NCBI GenBank assembly: GCA_027563935.2
Contig: CM050451.1
Location: forward strand, 99,227,565-99,291,564
Direction of reading: 5' to 3'
DNA from: Costus lasius
Lineage: Eukaryota > Streptophyta > Magnoliopsida > Zingiberales > Costaceae
DNA: 64,000 nt
In this document: in pieces, positions 30,916 to 43,711 of the stretch
Numbering within the stretch: the stretch's first letter is position 1
How the letters are laid out: each line of letters begins with the position of its first letter
Notes under the pieces: model-generated
Seen by the model: the letters and a program-made list of their open reading frames with translations, nothing else
What the model was told of the DNA's origin: nothing
Database searches by the model: none
Position numbers and translations under genes: made by a program

Positions 30916-31925
30916 ATTGGATCCAATGGCTTAATCAACCCATACCATGAAGTTTGGGCTAGCTCATTATCCAATGAGGCCCAATAACTAGTTGTGAAGA
31001 AGAGGTATAAGCAAATAAGGGCATAATGGGGAAGAGTTTCACCCCATTGGTGCCAAGGGCATAATGGGGTGAAGTGGGCGCATGTTGCTTCATAAGGAAG
31101 CATTAGGCGCCTCCCCCTTTCATCCATTGATGGTATCTTACCTCTATGGTAAGTATTGGGGCTGATATGGCTTGATGGCTCTTTTGGAAAGAGCTTAGGC
31201 GCATATGTTAAGTGGGGTGAGATTCATGGAAAAGTCTTGGAGACTTTCCTTAACACCAAACCCTAATTCACCCCAAACCCTTGCTTGGTCGAATTCTTCA
31301 TGCATGTTGCGCCTAGCCACTTATCCTTTGATGGTAAGAATGCATTTGAGGCAAGTCTTGGGCTAATATAGTGCGTAGACAAATATGGATAAGTTGAATG
31401 AGGTTTATGGCAAAGTCTTGGAGACTTTCCTTACCTCAGGACACCTTATCTTAGCCATACACTTGGCATGATCTTAGCCATTGCTCAAGCCATCTCTAGT
31501 CCTATTTATAGGACTCATTGTCGCCCTCTCTTGATGATGATCACTTGGAGATGTGAACAAGCATAGAGGGGCAAGGGGCGACAACAACAAAGTGGTGCAA
31601 CCCTTCTTCCTACAAGTAGCCGCAAGTCTTCTTCTCCCTCTCCTCTTGGCGTGACTTGAAGAAGAACTTGGTGGCGTGACCTCCTCTCAATCTTCCTCAA
31701 AGCCGAAGCTCTTATTCTTCCTCTTCTCTTGGAGTAAAGAGGATAAGGAGTTGGCGGCATCTTCCTTGCACTTGGCGCATAAAACTTGGAGGTGGCGCAA
31801 GGAGAGTGAAGGAACCCTAAGGCTCGATTCTCTTCCCAAGGCTAGCACCAAGCGTGGAAGGGAGCAACCATCAAGGAGTCGACGCGTGGATACTTGTGGA
31901 GGGCGAACAATTGGGCGCCTTCAAC

Positions 31926-31961
31926 ATGGCTTCGACAACAAGACAAGCAAAAGAGGTATAT
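31926..31961 (+). other. Candidate coding exon end and 5' splice site in the B LTR
   Basis: ATG GCT TCG, seven further codons ending in GAG, then GTATAT (GT at 31956). Joined to the acceptor at 33592 it reads straight into the gag ATG in frame. The 38981-39020 region repeats it. The later B LTR (near 43577) and the B' LTRs keep the splice site (GAG-GTACTA, AAG-GTATTT) but not the ATG. Confidence 0.42.
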
Positions 31962-32089
31962 CTCTATCACATCCTTGTATCTTCTCTCTCGCATGGATCC
32001 TTGGGACCGGAATGTGTTTCGGGTGTAATGCTTCTTCCGCTGCGTCCTAGGACTGCAAAATTTTAAATTACACCCGGCATTCCCTAACA

Positions 32090-33592
32090 GTGGTATCAGA
32101 GGTACTTGCGAGAAACACAAGGTGTACATATGCTTGTGTGAAAAAATTTTTGAAAATTTTTCTATCCATGCACGTTTTCACATAGAAAGCCCTTCTCATC
32201 CAAATTTTCTTTTAATCACTCTTATGGCCGAAAATTGGATTGTTTTCATGATGGATTTAAGACCAAAGGCGCACGTAGTTTGGTCAAGTAGGATGGGCAT
32301 TGTGTCTTCGGACTGGCCGAGTCTCTTGATCTGACAAAATTGCTAGCCGATAGGGTCCATGAAATCATCATGAAACTTGATCCAATTTTTAAGCATAAAT
32401 CTGATTGAGAGAATGCTTTGGATGGAGTTGGCGCATAAGGGGATAAAAATTTGATTATTCTGGTTTTTCAAATTTTATGTATGCGCCACCTGATTGGGTT
32501 GATATGGTTATAGCGAGTGCCCTCCTGTGTTGTGATGTGGAAGCATGTTTCCACTTGTGATGAATACTTGTAAAAACTCTTTCCACCTGCGTGTGGATCT
32601 CTCCCTATCTTGTTGAAAAGAATTTTTCATCTCACTTAGAATAGATGTAGAATTATAAGTTAGGTTAAGGCTTCATCTTGACAACAAGGAGTCTTCTTCA
32701 ATCGGAGTCAAAAGTGGCGCCAGCTTAGGAAGTGTGGTGATGAACTTGCGACTAAAGGAAGGACAGATGCTTTCGGCTTCTGGAATGGGCTGATCTGCTT
32801 TAGGGACTCGCAACCCTTGGATGCACGATAACATGTCACATGGCTCGTGACAAGTTATATGTATGAAAAGGGCTATAACCATATCGACCAAACTAGCATG
32901 CCTGTGATGGTTTATTATTTTGTCCATAGCATGCCTGTGATGTTTTTCCTTTGCTGCCATAACCATAGGAAAACTGCATGCTAGAAAAGAATAAAATAAA
33001 CATGCAAAAACTCTCAATACAATATCAAGTCGATAGCCTTCTAACGCGTAGCCCTCATCAAACTATCGATCGGTGGTGTTGTGAACTGTTTCCCACCCTC
33101 GTGGGACACGCCCACTTATCTTTAGGAGGTGTGTGGTGACAATGATTTCTCCAGTCCAGTTTTAACCTGGGCGTGCCTTCGCAAGGAATTCGTTGGCCCT
33201 GGGCATAACGGTTAGGACCAGACTTGACTAGTTTTTCATATGTCACTGACATGATGAATCACTAGAGGCAGCTGTTAAGAGGATAGGGTTCTGTGTTGTA
33301 TCCAGCCCTTGCTGGACACAGGGCGCCTAGTCTGTCTTAACTAAGAGGAATTGTGCGCGGCACAATTGGCTGGCATGCCTACCTAAGGAAGCATGGGACT
33401 CTCTGTGCATCTCAACTCACCCTCGTGGGTCGCGGAGATCTCGTGTGAAATTGGGATCCTACTCACACATTTCCAAGTTGAGTTTTGAGAGTTATCAACT
33501 TGTTAAGGAAATAGTGGGAGTATAGCATTTAATTTAAAGTCTTTGTTAAATGCTTTATCATAGTACTTATTTTACTTATTTGCTTGTTGTAG
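32090..33592 (+). other. Leader of copia B1, with primer-binding site
   Basis: TGGTATCAGAG at 32091-32101 is the primer site. The UUCG hairpin lies at 32277-32341. Hairpins with positional counterparts in family A are at 33091-33106 (TCCCAC-CCTC-GTGGGA), 33301-33316 (TCCAGC-CCTT-GCTGGA), 33416-33429 (CTCAC-CCTC-GTGGG) and 33475-33501 (AAGTTGA/TCAACTT). It ends TTGCTTGTTGTAG, a splice-acceptor-like sequence touching the gag ATG. I see no protein gene in it. Confidence 0.82.
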
Positions 33593-36500
33593 ATGGCATT
33601 TCCTGATCTGAGATTGAAACTATATAATAACAAACTGGATGGGACAAATTGGATAAAGTGGTTCAAGATTTTGTCCAAGATACTAGAACAAGAAAATAAG
33701 ATGCATCTTCTTGAAAGACCTCCATCCCAGCCCAGTGTGTATTTCACTACTGAGTGGGAGTGGAATGTCTATCTTGAACACTGTGAAGATAACGAACAGT
33801 ACACTGCTCTTGTCTTAGAGTGTATGACCCCAGAGGTCAAGGTTGAATGTGATGAGATGGGGATCTATGATCTAATCATACATCTCAAAGGTCTCTTCAC
33901 ACCATGCTCTAAAGACAATGATCAGGAGAGTTCTGTTGGATCTTCAGAGTATGTGCCTAAATCTGAGAATGACCATGATTCTGTATCTTCGAAGCTAATA
34001 CTTCGGAGAACTGGGAATGCATGGGTATTTCGAAGAGGATTAATGGCCAAGAAGAGCATGGCAAAGAAGAAGGGATGTAATCCATCCGCTTCAGGTATTA
34101 TGTTACTAAGGTCTTTATGTCTACTTCTTATTCATGGGTACTGGGTACCGCATATGAGGCTCACATATGTTTTACATGTGCAGGAGCTCAGAAGAAGTAG
34201 AACGATGAGGCTTGGTGGGATCGACTCTCGGGTCAGGGACGGAGCATTGGATGCTGCTATTGATATCATCTCACTACCTTAAAGACTCTATCTAGAACTT
34301 TGCTATTATGTGTCAGCTTATGTATTAGAACATCATTCCTTTTGGAAAGGATTTCAGTTTGAAATAATATTTTCTTTAAATCTGAGATGTTCTATTGAAG
34401 TGATACAGTTTATGGTTCTATATGTAACACAAGATCAGATCCAATGATTCAATAAACACCCTCTTATGGCATTGTCTCTTGAACCATAGAACAATGGTCA
34501 CATCCAAAGGTCCATAGACTATTGGGATCATTATCCTTTTAGGATTATGATACATGTGAGCCAAGTTCAAAGGAACAATGTGACAGATGCTACCTTCACC
34601 ATAAAGGGTGAAAGGACTATTAGCTTGTTGGATCTATTACACAACAATGTATGAGGACCCATGTAAACAAGCAGAAAGAGGTGTTATATGCTTCATAAGG
34701 TGTGGGTATGCCTTATCCAACCTAAGAACTTTGGAGAAATCCAAGAAGTTCACAAATGAAGTATTGAGTCAAATTGGAGGACCTATTAAAACACTTTGAT
34801 TGGATCAAGGTGATCAGTGGAAAATTTGATGTCTATCCTAAGGAGTGTGGGGTTATCTCACAGCTTACTTGGAACACCACTGTGTGGTGAATTTCAAAGA
34901 AAGAAAAAGGAACACATTGGATGTGGTTCCATCTTTAAATAGTCATGCACATACACCACTATGATGCCATGCAAATAGATGTACTGCCACTCCATAAGAA
35001 AGTGTCTAAAGTTAGCTTTTGAGTTGCGAACTGCAAATATCCCATTTCTTCAATGAAATTGGAAATGCATAGTGGCATAAGAAAGTGTCTAAAGTTAGCT
35101 TTTGAGTTGCGAACTGCAAATATCCCATTTCTTCAATGAAATTGGAAATGTAATATGCAGTGATCTCAAAAGTATATGTTTGTGGGGCACTTAAAGGTGC
35201 TATTTCTATCCCAAGAAGAACAAAATATTTGTTGCTCGATACTGCTGTCTTTCTTGAGGAGATACTTCATTGAAAGAAGCTAGTGGGAGTAGATTTGATT
35301 GGGACAAGGTCCAGAATCAACCACAATAAAATTAGACACAGATGGAGAGCAAAATCTCACATATAGGTTGAAAGTCAACCTAAGGTTCAAGTAAAACAGG
35401 AACCACATAAGTCTGGATCGATTCAATATGCTAGGCATGACGAATTTTTCATCAAGGATGAACCTAAGACTTATGAGGAAAACGGTCGGTGGACCAGATT
35501 CCAAGAAATGGCTAAAGGCCATAAGAACCATAATGGACTCCATGTCTGCTAATCAAGTCTAGGACTTGGATGAGCTGCCTAAGGGGTAATTCCCACAGGT
35601 TGCAAATCTTCTAGGAAGATAGACATGGTAGGTAACATGGTTACGTTGAAAGGTAAGCTAGTGAACAGAAATTTCAGGCAAATCCACTAGGTGGATAATG
35701 ATGAAATTTTTACCAATAGCTGATTTGTAAGTCCATAAGGAATCTGCTTGTTATAATTACATGATCAATTATGGCATCTTGTTATGATAACTGCTTTTCT
35801 TGCATGAACATCTGAAAAGATATCTATAAAGAAATAGCCATAAGTTTTTTATATCAAGGTCATATAGATGTTATGCAAGCATGTTTGAAAAATCCTGTGT
35901 TTACAAGAAGATCAGTGGGAGCACCATAATAGTTCTTGTTCTAGAAGATTGATGATATTCTCTTCACATGGAATGACATCTCAGCTCTTCACAGAGTGAA
36001 GAAAAAGGCTCGAGATGTATTTCGAGAAGAATGATCTAGGGAATGATGCCTACATCTTAGGCATGAGGATCCATGCATTGAGATCCAAGAAAGTCATTGC
36101 CCTTTAGTCAATCTATGTTCATCCAAGAGTTTTTGGAGAGGTTTATATTGGATGATTCCAAATATTGATACCTTCCAGAGAGATATGGTCTGACTCTCTC
36201 AAGGATGTTGTGTCCTATGACAGAGCTAGAGAGTAATAACATGGATCTAAAATCCTGATACATGGTGTATAGGATGGATCATGTTTTGAGTAATATACAC
36301 AAGACCATTTGTGGCAAATGCTTGGAGCATAGCCAGTAAGTTTCAATCAGATCCTAGTGTTTGACACTAGATAGCTGTGAAAGCAATCCTTATATATACT
36401 TGGGAAGTATAAAGGATTGAATTTTAGTCTGTGATAGACAGGAAGAACTTTGTGTACAGGGGTACACTGACACTTCGTTCCAGTCTAATGACTATCATTC

Positions 36501-36890
36501 ATAGCCAGGATTTGCGCTTTGCCTTCATGTGGTGTTGTAGGCTGAAAGAGCTTTATGCAAACCATAGTGGCAAATTCTACAAATAAGGCTGAGTACATTA
36601 CAGCTTCTTGTGGCAGCCAAGGAAGCAGCTTCATTCATTTGAACTTGATTTAGTCCCTGGTGCTTGATGGTCCAGTATAGTTCTTACTGAGACCGTAAGC
36701 ATGTGTAAAGGAACTTAGCACTCAAGTATGTACTGCAATGATATCATCTGATCTTGGAGATCATGGATAAAAATGATGATTCAAACTTGTTAAAATAAAC
36801 ACAGATAGCAATCTGGAAAAACCCACTGACATAGCCTCTGGCGCAGCGGAAGCTAAATAGGTCATACTAGAGACATTGGAACTGACTAAA
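33593..36890 (+). pseudogene. Decayed copia gag-pol of B1
   Basis: A gag start (MAFPDLRLKLYNN) is open for 229 codons. The CCHC knuckle is lost, and the protease region is out of frame, where one frame reads LGTAYEAHIC with Gly in place of the catalytic Asp. Beyond 34282 only patches survive in shifting frames: pre-integrase (about 34530), integrase (34700-34870), RT (35960-36070, with an AYILG motif), and RNase H (36460-36620, with YTDTSFQS and AEYITAS). Near-identical decay is shared with B2, so much of it predates the array. It makes no functional protein. Confidence 0.9.
34993..35150. repeat. 83-bp tandem duplication inside B1 pol
   Basis: CATAAGAAAGTGTCTAAAG to TTGGAAATG occurs twice in a row with an 83-bp period. 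B2 has a single copy near 39602-39680, so the duplication arose in B1 only. Confidence 0.92.
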
Positions 36891-36926
36891 CATCAGTTGT
36901 CCTTGGTCTTAGTGCAAGTGGGAGAT

Positions 36927-39147
36927 TGTTGGTGTGTATGCCCTACAGACCAATGTATGGATATGGTCAGGCATTGTTTGAATGTACTTTGATAAAATTA
37001 ATGAAATGGATATAATCAATAAAGGCATGGTCGTTATTATGCAGATTGCTTTACCTGCGTTAATGTATTGAATTGCATAAATAATGTCCCAGGAGTTTGG
37101 ATTGGATCCATTCTCATAAGTAATCCCCGGTCAAGGTGCCTTAGTCGATATGGGACAGCTTTGGTGCATGTGAGACTGGTGTATGGGCTGGTTAGGTGCG
37201 GGGCACAGTAACGCAGACATACAGGTGCATTGGATGCACTGGAGTGATTCACCGTGAGCATTGACTTGTCTAGTCAACAAGTCAATCTCACATGCAAGAG
37301 GTTTGCATTGATCCTTAGACTTGAGGTATTCATGTCTAGATTTGATGATGGGTATGCTTTGATACAGTCTTACGTCTCTCCGTAATTGGGAGATCAAAAC
37401 GACTGTCATTGGGCATGTCATAAGTCACATAGAGACATGAATGACCAATAGTGGAATTTGCCCCTTCCTTCAGAGGAAGTATGATATCCACTCGGGGGCG
37501 CCCCACCTTATTGGTGCATGACAGGAATGTGTGGCCACACTAGTTGAGTCATGACCAGTGCATTGGATTGATAAACTTGAGACTAATCCAATGGCAGGAT
37601 ATCAGTTTAGGCAAAGGGATCTATAATGCAATGGGAATCCTCGTTGCTTGTTAGGAGTTGTTGCCATAATGACTTAAGTCCTATGACATGGGTAGTAGTG
37701 ATGTATTGCTAGATACCCATCACTGCTTATGATGTTTACATCATTGCCATCGTCATATGGATCCTACCGGGTCACACGCAATAGACTCTTGACGTTGCTT
37801 TAATCAGAAGCCTTATGATCAAGTTATTGGATTACTTGGATCAATTTGGAAGATTTCATCAGCGCCAATGGGCCTGATGAGTTGGAAGAAAGTTATTGAA
37901 GCCAAACTTCATTTTTGGCAGGTTGACCCGAAATTGACCTAGATTGGTCACATTTGGATTAGGGTTGCATTGGATTGGATCCAATGGCTTAATCAACCCA
38001 TACCATGAAGTTTGGACTAGCTCATTATCCAATGAGGCCCAATAACTAGTTGTGAAGAAGAGGTATAAGCAAATAAGGGCATAATGGGGAAGAGTTTCAC
38101 CCCATTGGAGCCAAGGGCATAATGGGGTGAAGTGGGTACATGTTGCTTCATAAGGAAGTATTAGGCGCCTCCCCCTTTCATCCATTGATGGTATCTTACC
38201 TCTATGGTAAGTATTGGGGCTGATAAGGCTTGATGGCTCTTTTGGAAAGAGCTTAGGCGCATATGTTAAGTGGGGTGAGATTCATGGAAAAGTCTTGGAG
38301 ACTTTCCTTAACACCAAACCCTAATTTACCCCAAACCCTTGCTTGGTCGAATTCTTCATGCATGTTGCGCCTAGCCACTTATCCTTTGATGGTTAGAATG
38401 CATTTGAGGCAAGTCTTGGGCTAATATAGTGCTTAGACAAATATGGATAAGTTGAATGAGGTTTATGGCAAAGTCTTGGAGACTTTCCTTACCTCAAGAC
38501 ACCTTATCTTAGCCATACACTTGGCATGATCTTAGCCATTGCTCAAGCCGTCTCTAGTCCTATTTATAGGACTCATTGTCGCCCTCTCTTGATGATGATC
38601 ACTTGGAGACGTGAACAAGCATAGAGGGGCAAGGGGCGACAACAACAAAGTGGTGCAACCCTTCTTCCTACAAGTAGCCACAAGTCTTCTTCTCCCTCTC
38701 CTCTTGGCGTGACTTGAAGAAGAACTTGGTGGCATGACCTCCTCTCAATCTTCCTCAAAGCCGAAGCTATTATTCTTCCTCTTCTCTTGGATTAAAGAGG
38801 ATAAGGAGTTGGTGGCATCTTCCTTGCACTTGGCGCATAAACCTTGGATGTGGCGCAAGGAGAGTGAAGGAACCCTAAGGCTCGATTCTCTTCCCGAGGC
38901 TAGCACCAAGCGTGGAAGGGAGCAACCATCAAGGAGTCGACGCATGGATACTTGTGGAGGGCGAACAATTGGGCGCCTTCAACATGGCTTCGACAACTAG
39001 ACAAGCAAAAGAGGTATATCTCTATCACATCCTTGTGTCTTCTCTCTCGCATGGATCCTTGGGACCGGAATGTGTTTCGAGTGTAATGCTTCTTCCGCTG
39101 CGTCCCGGGACTGCAAAATTTTAAATTACACCCGGCATTCCCTAACA
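36927..39147 (+). repeat. Middle LTR of the B array (2221 bp)
   Basis: It starts TGTTGGTGTGTATGCCC after a polypurine tract and ends TTCCCTAACA. The structured block is at 37694-37780, with a wobble-preserving change in the arm (TCACTGCT). TATTTATAGG at 38561 is the TATA candidate. It carries the ATG exon as in 31926. The empty site for the solo A LTR is at 37974. Confidence 0.93.
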
Positions 39148-41450
39148 ATCCTTTCAGGGTTATGATATATGTGAGCCTTGTCTAATGGACAAGATGATAG
39201 ATGCTACCTTCATTTAGGAAGGAGAGAGAGGATAGATGCTTGTTGGATCTAGTACACAGCAATGTGTGTAGACATAGAGACAAGCACCAAGTGGTATACT
39301 TCATTAAGGTGTGGGTATGCCTTATCCAACCTAAGAACTTTGGAGAAATCCAAGAAGTTCACAAATGAAGTATTGAGTCAAATTGGAGGATCTATTAAAG
39401 CACTTTGATTGGATCAAGGTGATTAGTGGAGAATTTGATGACTGTCCTAAGGAGTGTGGGGTTATCTCACAGCTTACTTAGAACACCACTGTGTGGTGAA
39501 TTTCAAAGAAAGAAAAAGGAACACATTGGATGTGGTTCCATCTATGAATAGTCATGCAAATATACTACTATGATGCCATGCAAACAGATGTACTGCCACT
39601 CCATAAGAAAGTGTCTAAGTTAGCTTTTGAGTTACGAACTGCAAATATCCCATTTCTTCAATGGAATTGGGAATGTAATGTGCAGTGATTCAAAAGTATG
39701 TGTTTGTGGTGCACTATAGAGTGCTAATTCTATCCCAAAGAGAATAAAATATTTGTTGCTCAAACTGCTATCTTTCCTGAGGAGTATCTTTTTGAAAGAA
39801 GCTAGTGGGAGTAGATTTGATTAGGACAAGGTCCAAAAATCAACCACAATACAGTTAGACACAAATGGAGAAGAGAATCACACATGCAGGTTGAAAGTCA
39901 ACCTAAGGTTCAAGTAACACAGGAACCATATAAGTCTAGATTGATTCGATATGCTGGGCATGACGAATTTTTGATCAAGGATGAACCTAAGACTTATGAG
40001 GAAATGGAAGCGGTCGGTGGACCAGATTCCAAGAAATGGCTAAGGGTCATAAGAATCATAATGGACTCCATGTCTGCTAATCAAGTTTGGGACTTGGATA
40101 AGCTGCCAAAGGGGTAATTCCCACAGGCTGTAAATAAATCTTCTAGGAAGATAGACAAGGAAGGTAACATTGTTACCTTGAAAGGCAAGCTAGTGAACAG
40201 AAATTTCAGGCAAATCCACTGGGTGGATAATGATGAAATTTTTCATCAATAGCTGAGTTTTAAGTCCATTAGGAATCTGCTTCTTATAATTGCATGATCA
40301 ATTATGGCGTGTTGTTATGAAAACTGCCTTTCTTGCATGGACGTCTGAAAAGATATCAATAAGGAAATAGCCAGAAGGTTTTCATATCAAGGCCATAAAG
40401 ATATGCATGGTGTTATGCAAGCATGTTTAAAAGGGCCTGTGTTTACAAGAAGATCAGTGGGAGCACCTTAATAGTATTTCTTGTTCTAGAAGATTGATGA
40501 TATTCTCCTCACATGGAATGACATCTCAGCTCTTCACATGGTGAAGAAGAGGCTTGAGAAGTATTTCGAGAAGAATGATCTAGGGAATGATGCCTACATC
40601 CTAGGCATGAGGATCTATAGATAGAGATCCAAGAAAGTCATTGCCCTATAGTCAATCTACGTTCATCCAAGAGTTTCTGGAGAGGTTTATATTGGATGAT
40701 TCCAAATATTGATACCTTCCAGAAAGATATGGTCTGACTCTCTCAAGGATGTTGTGTCCTATGACACAGCTGGAGAGTAATAACATGGATCTAAAATCCT
40801 GATACATGTTGTATAGGATGGATCATGTTTTGAGTAATATACACAAGACCATTTGTGGCAAATGCTTGGAGCATAGCCAGTAAGTTTCAATCAGATCCTA
40901 GTGTTTGACACTGGATAGCTGTGAAAGCAATCCTTATATATACTTGGGAAGTATAAAGGATTGAATTTTAGTCTGTGATAGACAGGAAGAACTTTGTGTA
41001 CAGGGGTACACTGACACTTCGTTCCAGTCTAATGACTATCATTCATAGCCAGGATTTGCGCTTTGCCTTCATGTGGTGTTGTAGGCTGAAAGAGCTTTAT
41101 GCAAACCATAGTGGCAAATTCTACAAATAAGGCTGAGTACATTACAGCTTCTTGTGGCAGCCAAGGAAGCAACTTCATTCATTTGAACTTGATTTAGTTC
41201 CTGGTGCTTGATGGTCCAGTATAGTTCTTACTGGGGCCATAGCATAAGTGAAGGAACTTAGTGCTCAAGTATGTACTGCAGCATATCATCTGATCTTAGA
41301 GATCATGGATAAAGATGATGATTCAAACTTGTTAAAATAAACACAGATAGCAATCTAGAAAAACCCACTGACATAGCCTCTAGCGCAGTGGAAGCTAAAT
41401 GGGTCATACTAGAGACATTGGAACTGACTAAACATCAGTTGTCCTTGGTC
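39148..41450 (+). pseudogene. Decayed pol of B2, starting at the LTR edge
   Basis: Immediately after the LTR terminus the sequence is already the pre-integrase region (GYDICEPCLM-like), so primer site, leader, gag and protease are gone in one deletion. The rest follows the B1 pol remnant, with the same stops and frameshifts and a few private ones. A short open stretch at 39884-40117 covers the region before RT. It is not functional. Confidence 0.9.
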
Positions 41451-41468
41451 TTAGTGCAAGTGGGAGAT

Positions 41469-43711
41469 TGTTGGTGTATATGCCCTGCAGACCAATGGTC
41501 AGGCATTGTTTGAATGTACTTTGATAGAACTAATGAAATTGATATAATCAATAAAGGCATAGTCGTTACTATGCAGATTGCTTTACCTGCGTTGATATAT
41601 TGAATTGCATAGATAATGTCCCAGGAGTTTGGATTGGATCCATTCTCAAAAGAAATCCCCGGTCAAGGTGCCTTAGCCGATATGGGATAGCTTTGGTGCA
41701 TGTGAGACTGGTGTATGGGCTGGTTAGGTGCGGGGCATAGTAACGCAGACATACAGGTGCAATGGATGCACTGGAGTGATCCACCGTGAGGATTGACTTG
41801 TCTAGTCAACAGGTCAATCTCACATGCAAGAGGTTTGCATTGATCCTTAGACTTGAGGTATTCATGTCTAGATTTGATGATGGGTATGCTTTGATATAGT
41901 CTTATGTCTCTCCGTAATTGGGAGACCAAAACGACTGTCATTGGGCATGTCATAAGTCACGTAGAGATATGGATGACCAATAGTAGGATTTGCCCCTTCC
42001 TTATTGGAAGCATGATATCCACTCGGGGGCACCCCACCTTACTAGTGCATGACAGGAATGTGTGGCCACACTAGTTGAGTCGTGACCAATGCATTGGATT
42101 GATAAACTTGAGACTAATCCAATGGCAGGATATCAGTTTAGGCAAAGGGATCTATAATGCAATGGGAATCCTCGTTGCTTGTTAGGAGTTGTTGCCATAA
42201 TGACTTAAGTCCTATGACATGGGTAGTAGTGATGTGTTGCTAGATACCCCTCACTACTTATGATGTTTACATCGTTGCCATCGTCATATGGATCCTACGG
42301 GGTTACACGCAATAGACACTTGACGTTGCTTTAATCAGAAGCCTTAGGATCAAGTTATTGGATAACTTGGATCCATTTGGAAGATTTCATCAGCACAAAT
42401 GGGCCTGATGAGTTGGAAGAAGGTTATTGGAGCCAAACTTCATTTTTGGCAGGTTGACCCGAAATTGACCTAGATTGGTCACATTTGGATTAGGGTTGCA
42501 TTGGATTAGATCCAATAGCTTAATCAACTCATGCCATGAAGTTTGGGCTAGCTCATTATCCAATGAGGCCCAATATTAATTGTCATGAAGAAGGAATTGG
42601 CTTAAAAGGGTATAATGGGGAGAAATCTCACCCCATTGGCGCCTAGGGGCATAATGGGGTGAGGGAGGCGCCTTTGCTTCATTATGGAAATAAAGGGCGC
42701 TTAACCCCTCTTCCTTGGATGGAATACTTGCCTCTAAGGCAAGTCTTGGGGCTGATATGGCTTGAGAACTTTTATGGGAAGTTCCTAGGCGCATATGGAT
42801 ATAGGGAAGAGGTATATGGTAATGTCTTGGAGACTTACCTTACCTAAAACCCTAATTTCTCCCAAGACACCACCCTAGCCGAATTCCTCTTGCATGTTGC
42901 GCCTAGCCCTTCTCCTTGGATGGAAAGAATGCCTCTAAGGCATGTCTTGGGCTGATATGGCCATTGGGCAAATTAGGATAGGTTGAATGAGGTTTATGGT
43001 AAAGTCTTGGAGACTTTCCTTACCTCAAGACTCCTTTATCCTAGTCGCCCACTTGGCATGATCCTAGCCATTGCCCTAGTCGCCCCTTGTCCTATTAATA
43101 GGACCCTTGCCGCCCGCTCTTTGAGGTTGATTTGTGTGGACAACATCTTGGAGGGGTGACATATCTCTTGGAGAGACTTGGAGTGTAAGGGGTGAGAGCA
43201 ACATAGGCTTGGCGCAATCTTCTTCCTTGGAGCCGCAAGTTCTTCCTCTCCCTCTCTTCTTGGCGCAAGGACTCTTAATGCTTGGTGGCATCTCCTTGCC
43301 ACAACCTCTCTCCCTTCCTTGGCCATAGGCGCACCTTGCTTGAGGTGGCGCAAGCAAAGAAGAAGAAGGAAGCAACTTGCCGGCATCATCTTCCTCCTCA
43401 TCTCTTCTTGGCGCTTTCATCTTGGAGGTGGTGCAAGAGAAGGCTTGATTCTCTTCCCGAGGCTAGCACCAAGCGTGGAAGGGAGCAACGATCAAGAAGT
43501 CGACACGTGGATACTTGTAGAGGGCGAGCACTTGATCGTCTTCAACTTGGCACCTTCATCCTGACAAACAATAGAGGTACTAACCCTAACACATCCTTGT
43601 GTTCTCTCTCTCGCATGGATCCTTGGGAAAGGAATGTGTTTCGGGTGTAATGCTTCTTCCGCTGCGTCCTGGGACTGCAAAATTTAAAATTACACCCGGC
43701 ATTCCCCAACA
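41469..43711 (+). repeat. Last LTR of the B array (2243 bp)
   Basis: It runs from TGTTGGTGTATATGCCC to TTCCCCAACA. The structured block is at 42225-42311 (arms AGTAGTGA/TCACTACT; second stem ATGATG/CATCGT with a wobble). A TATTAATA at 43093-43100 replaces TATTTATA. The second half belongs to a different subfamily from the other two LTRs and matches the inverted piece at 47912-48241. The splice-site-like GAG-GTACTA is at 43574-43582, but the upstream ATG is TTG here. Confidence 0.9.

Larger units (their letters stand above)
28540..32089 (+). repeat. 5' LTR of copia B1, interrupted by a solo A LTR
   Basis: Pieces 28540-29188 and 30921-32089 together match 37330-39147. The structured block with AGTAGTGA/TCACTACT arms is at 28904-28990. 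TATTTATA at 31503-31510 is the likely TATA box. It ends TTCCCTAACA, one base before the primer site. Confidence 0.9.
28540..43711 (+). mobile_element. Copia B tandem array (three LTRs, two decayed internal regions), Angela/BARE-like
   Basis: The order is LTR 28540-32089 (holding a solo A LTR), leader, decayed gag-pol, LTR 36927-39147, a more deleted internal region 39148-41450, and LTR 41469-43711. LTRs begin TGTTGGTGT and end (C/T)AACA, and the internal protein traces are homologous to family A. The shared middle LTR points to unequal recombination. Both internal regions are full of stops, so the array is old compared with A1-A3. The first LTR lacks its first 400 bp or so, so no target duplication can be read. 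Confidence 0.87.

Noticed and set aside
31676..32050. 125-codon open frame in the B LTR
   Set aside because: It overlaps the transcribed LTR end and reads through the LTR boundary region; the sister LTR at 38734 has a stop after 88 codons.
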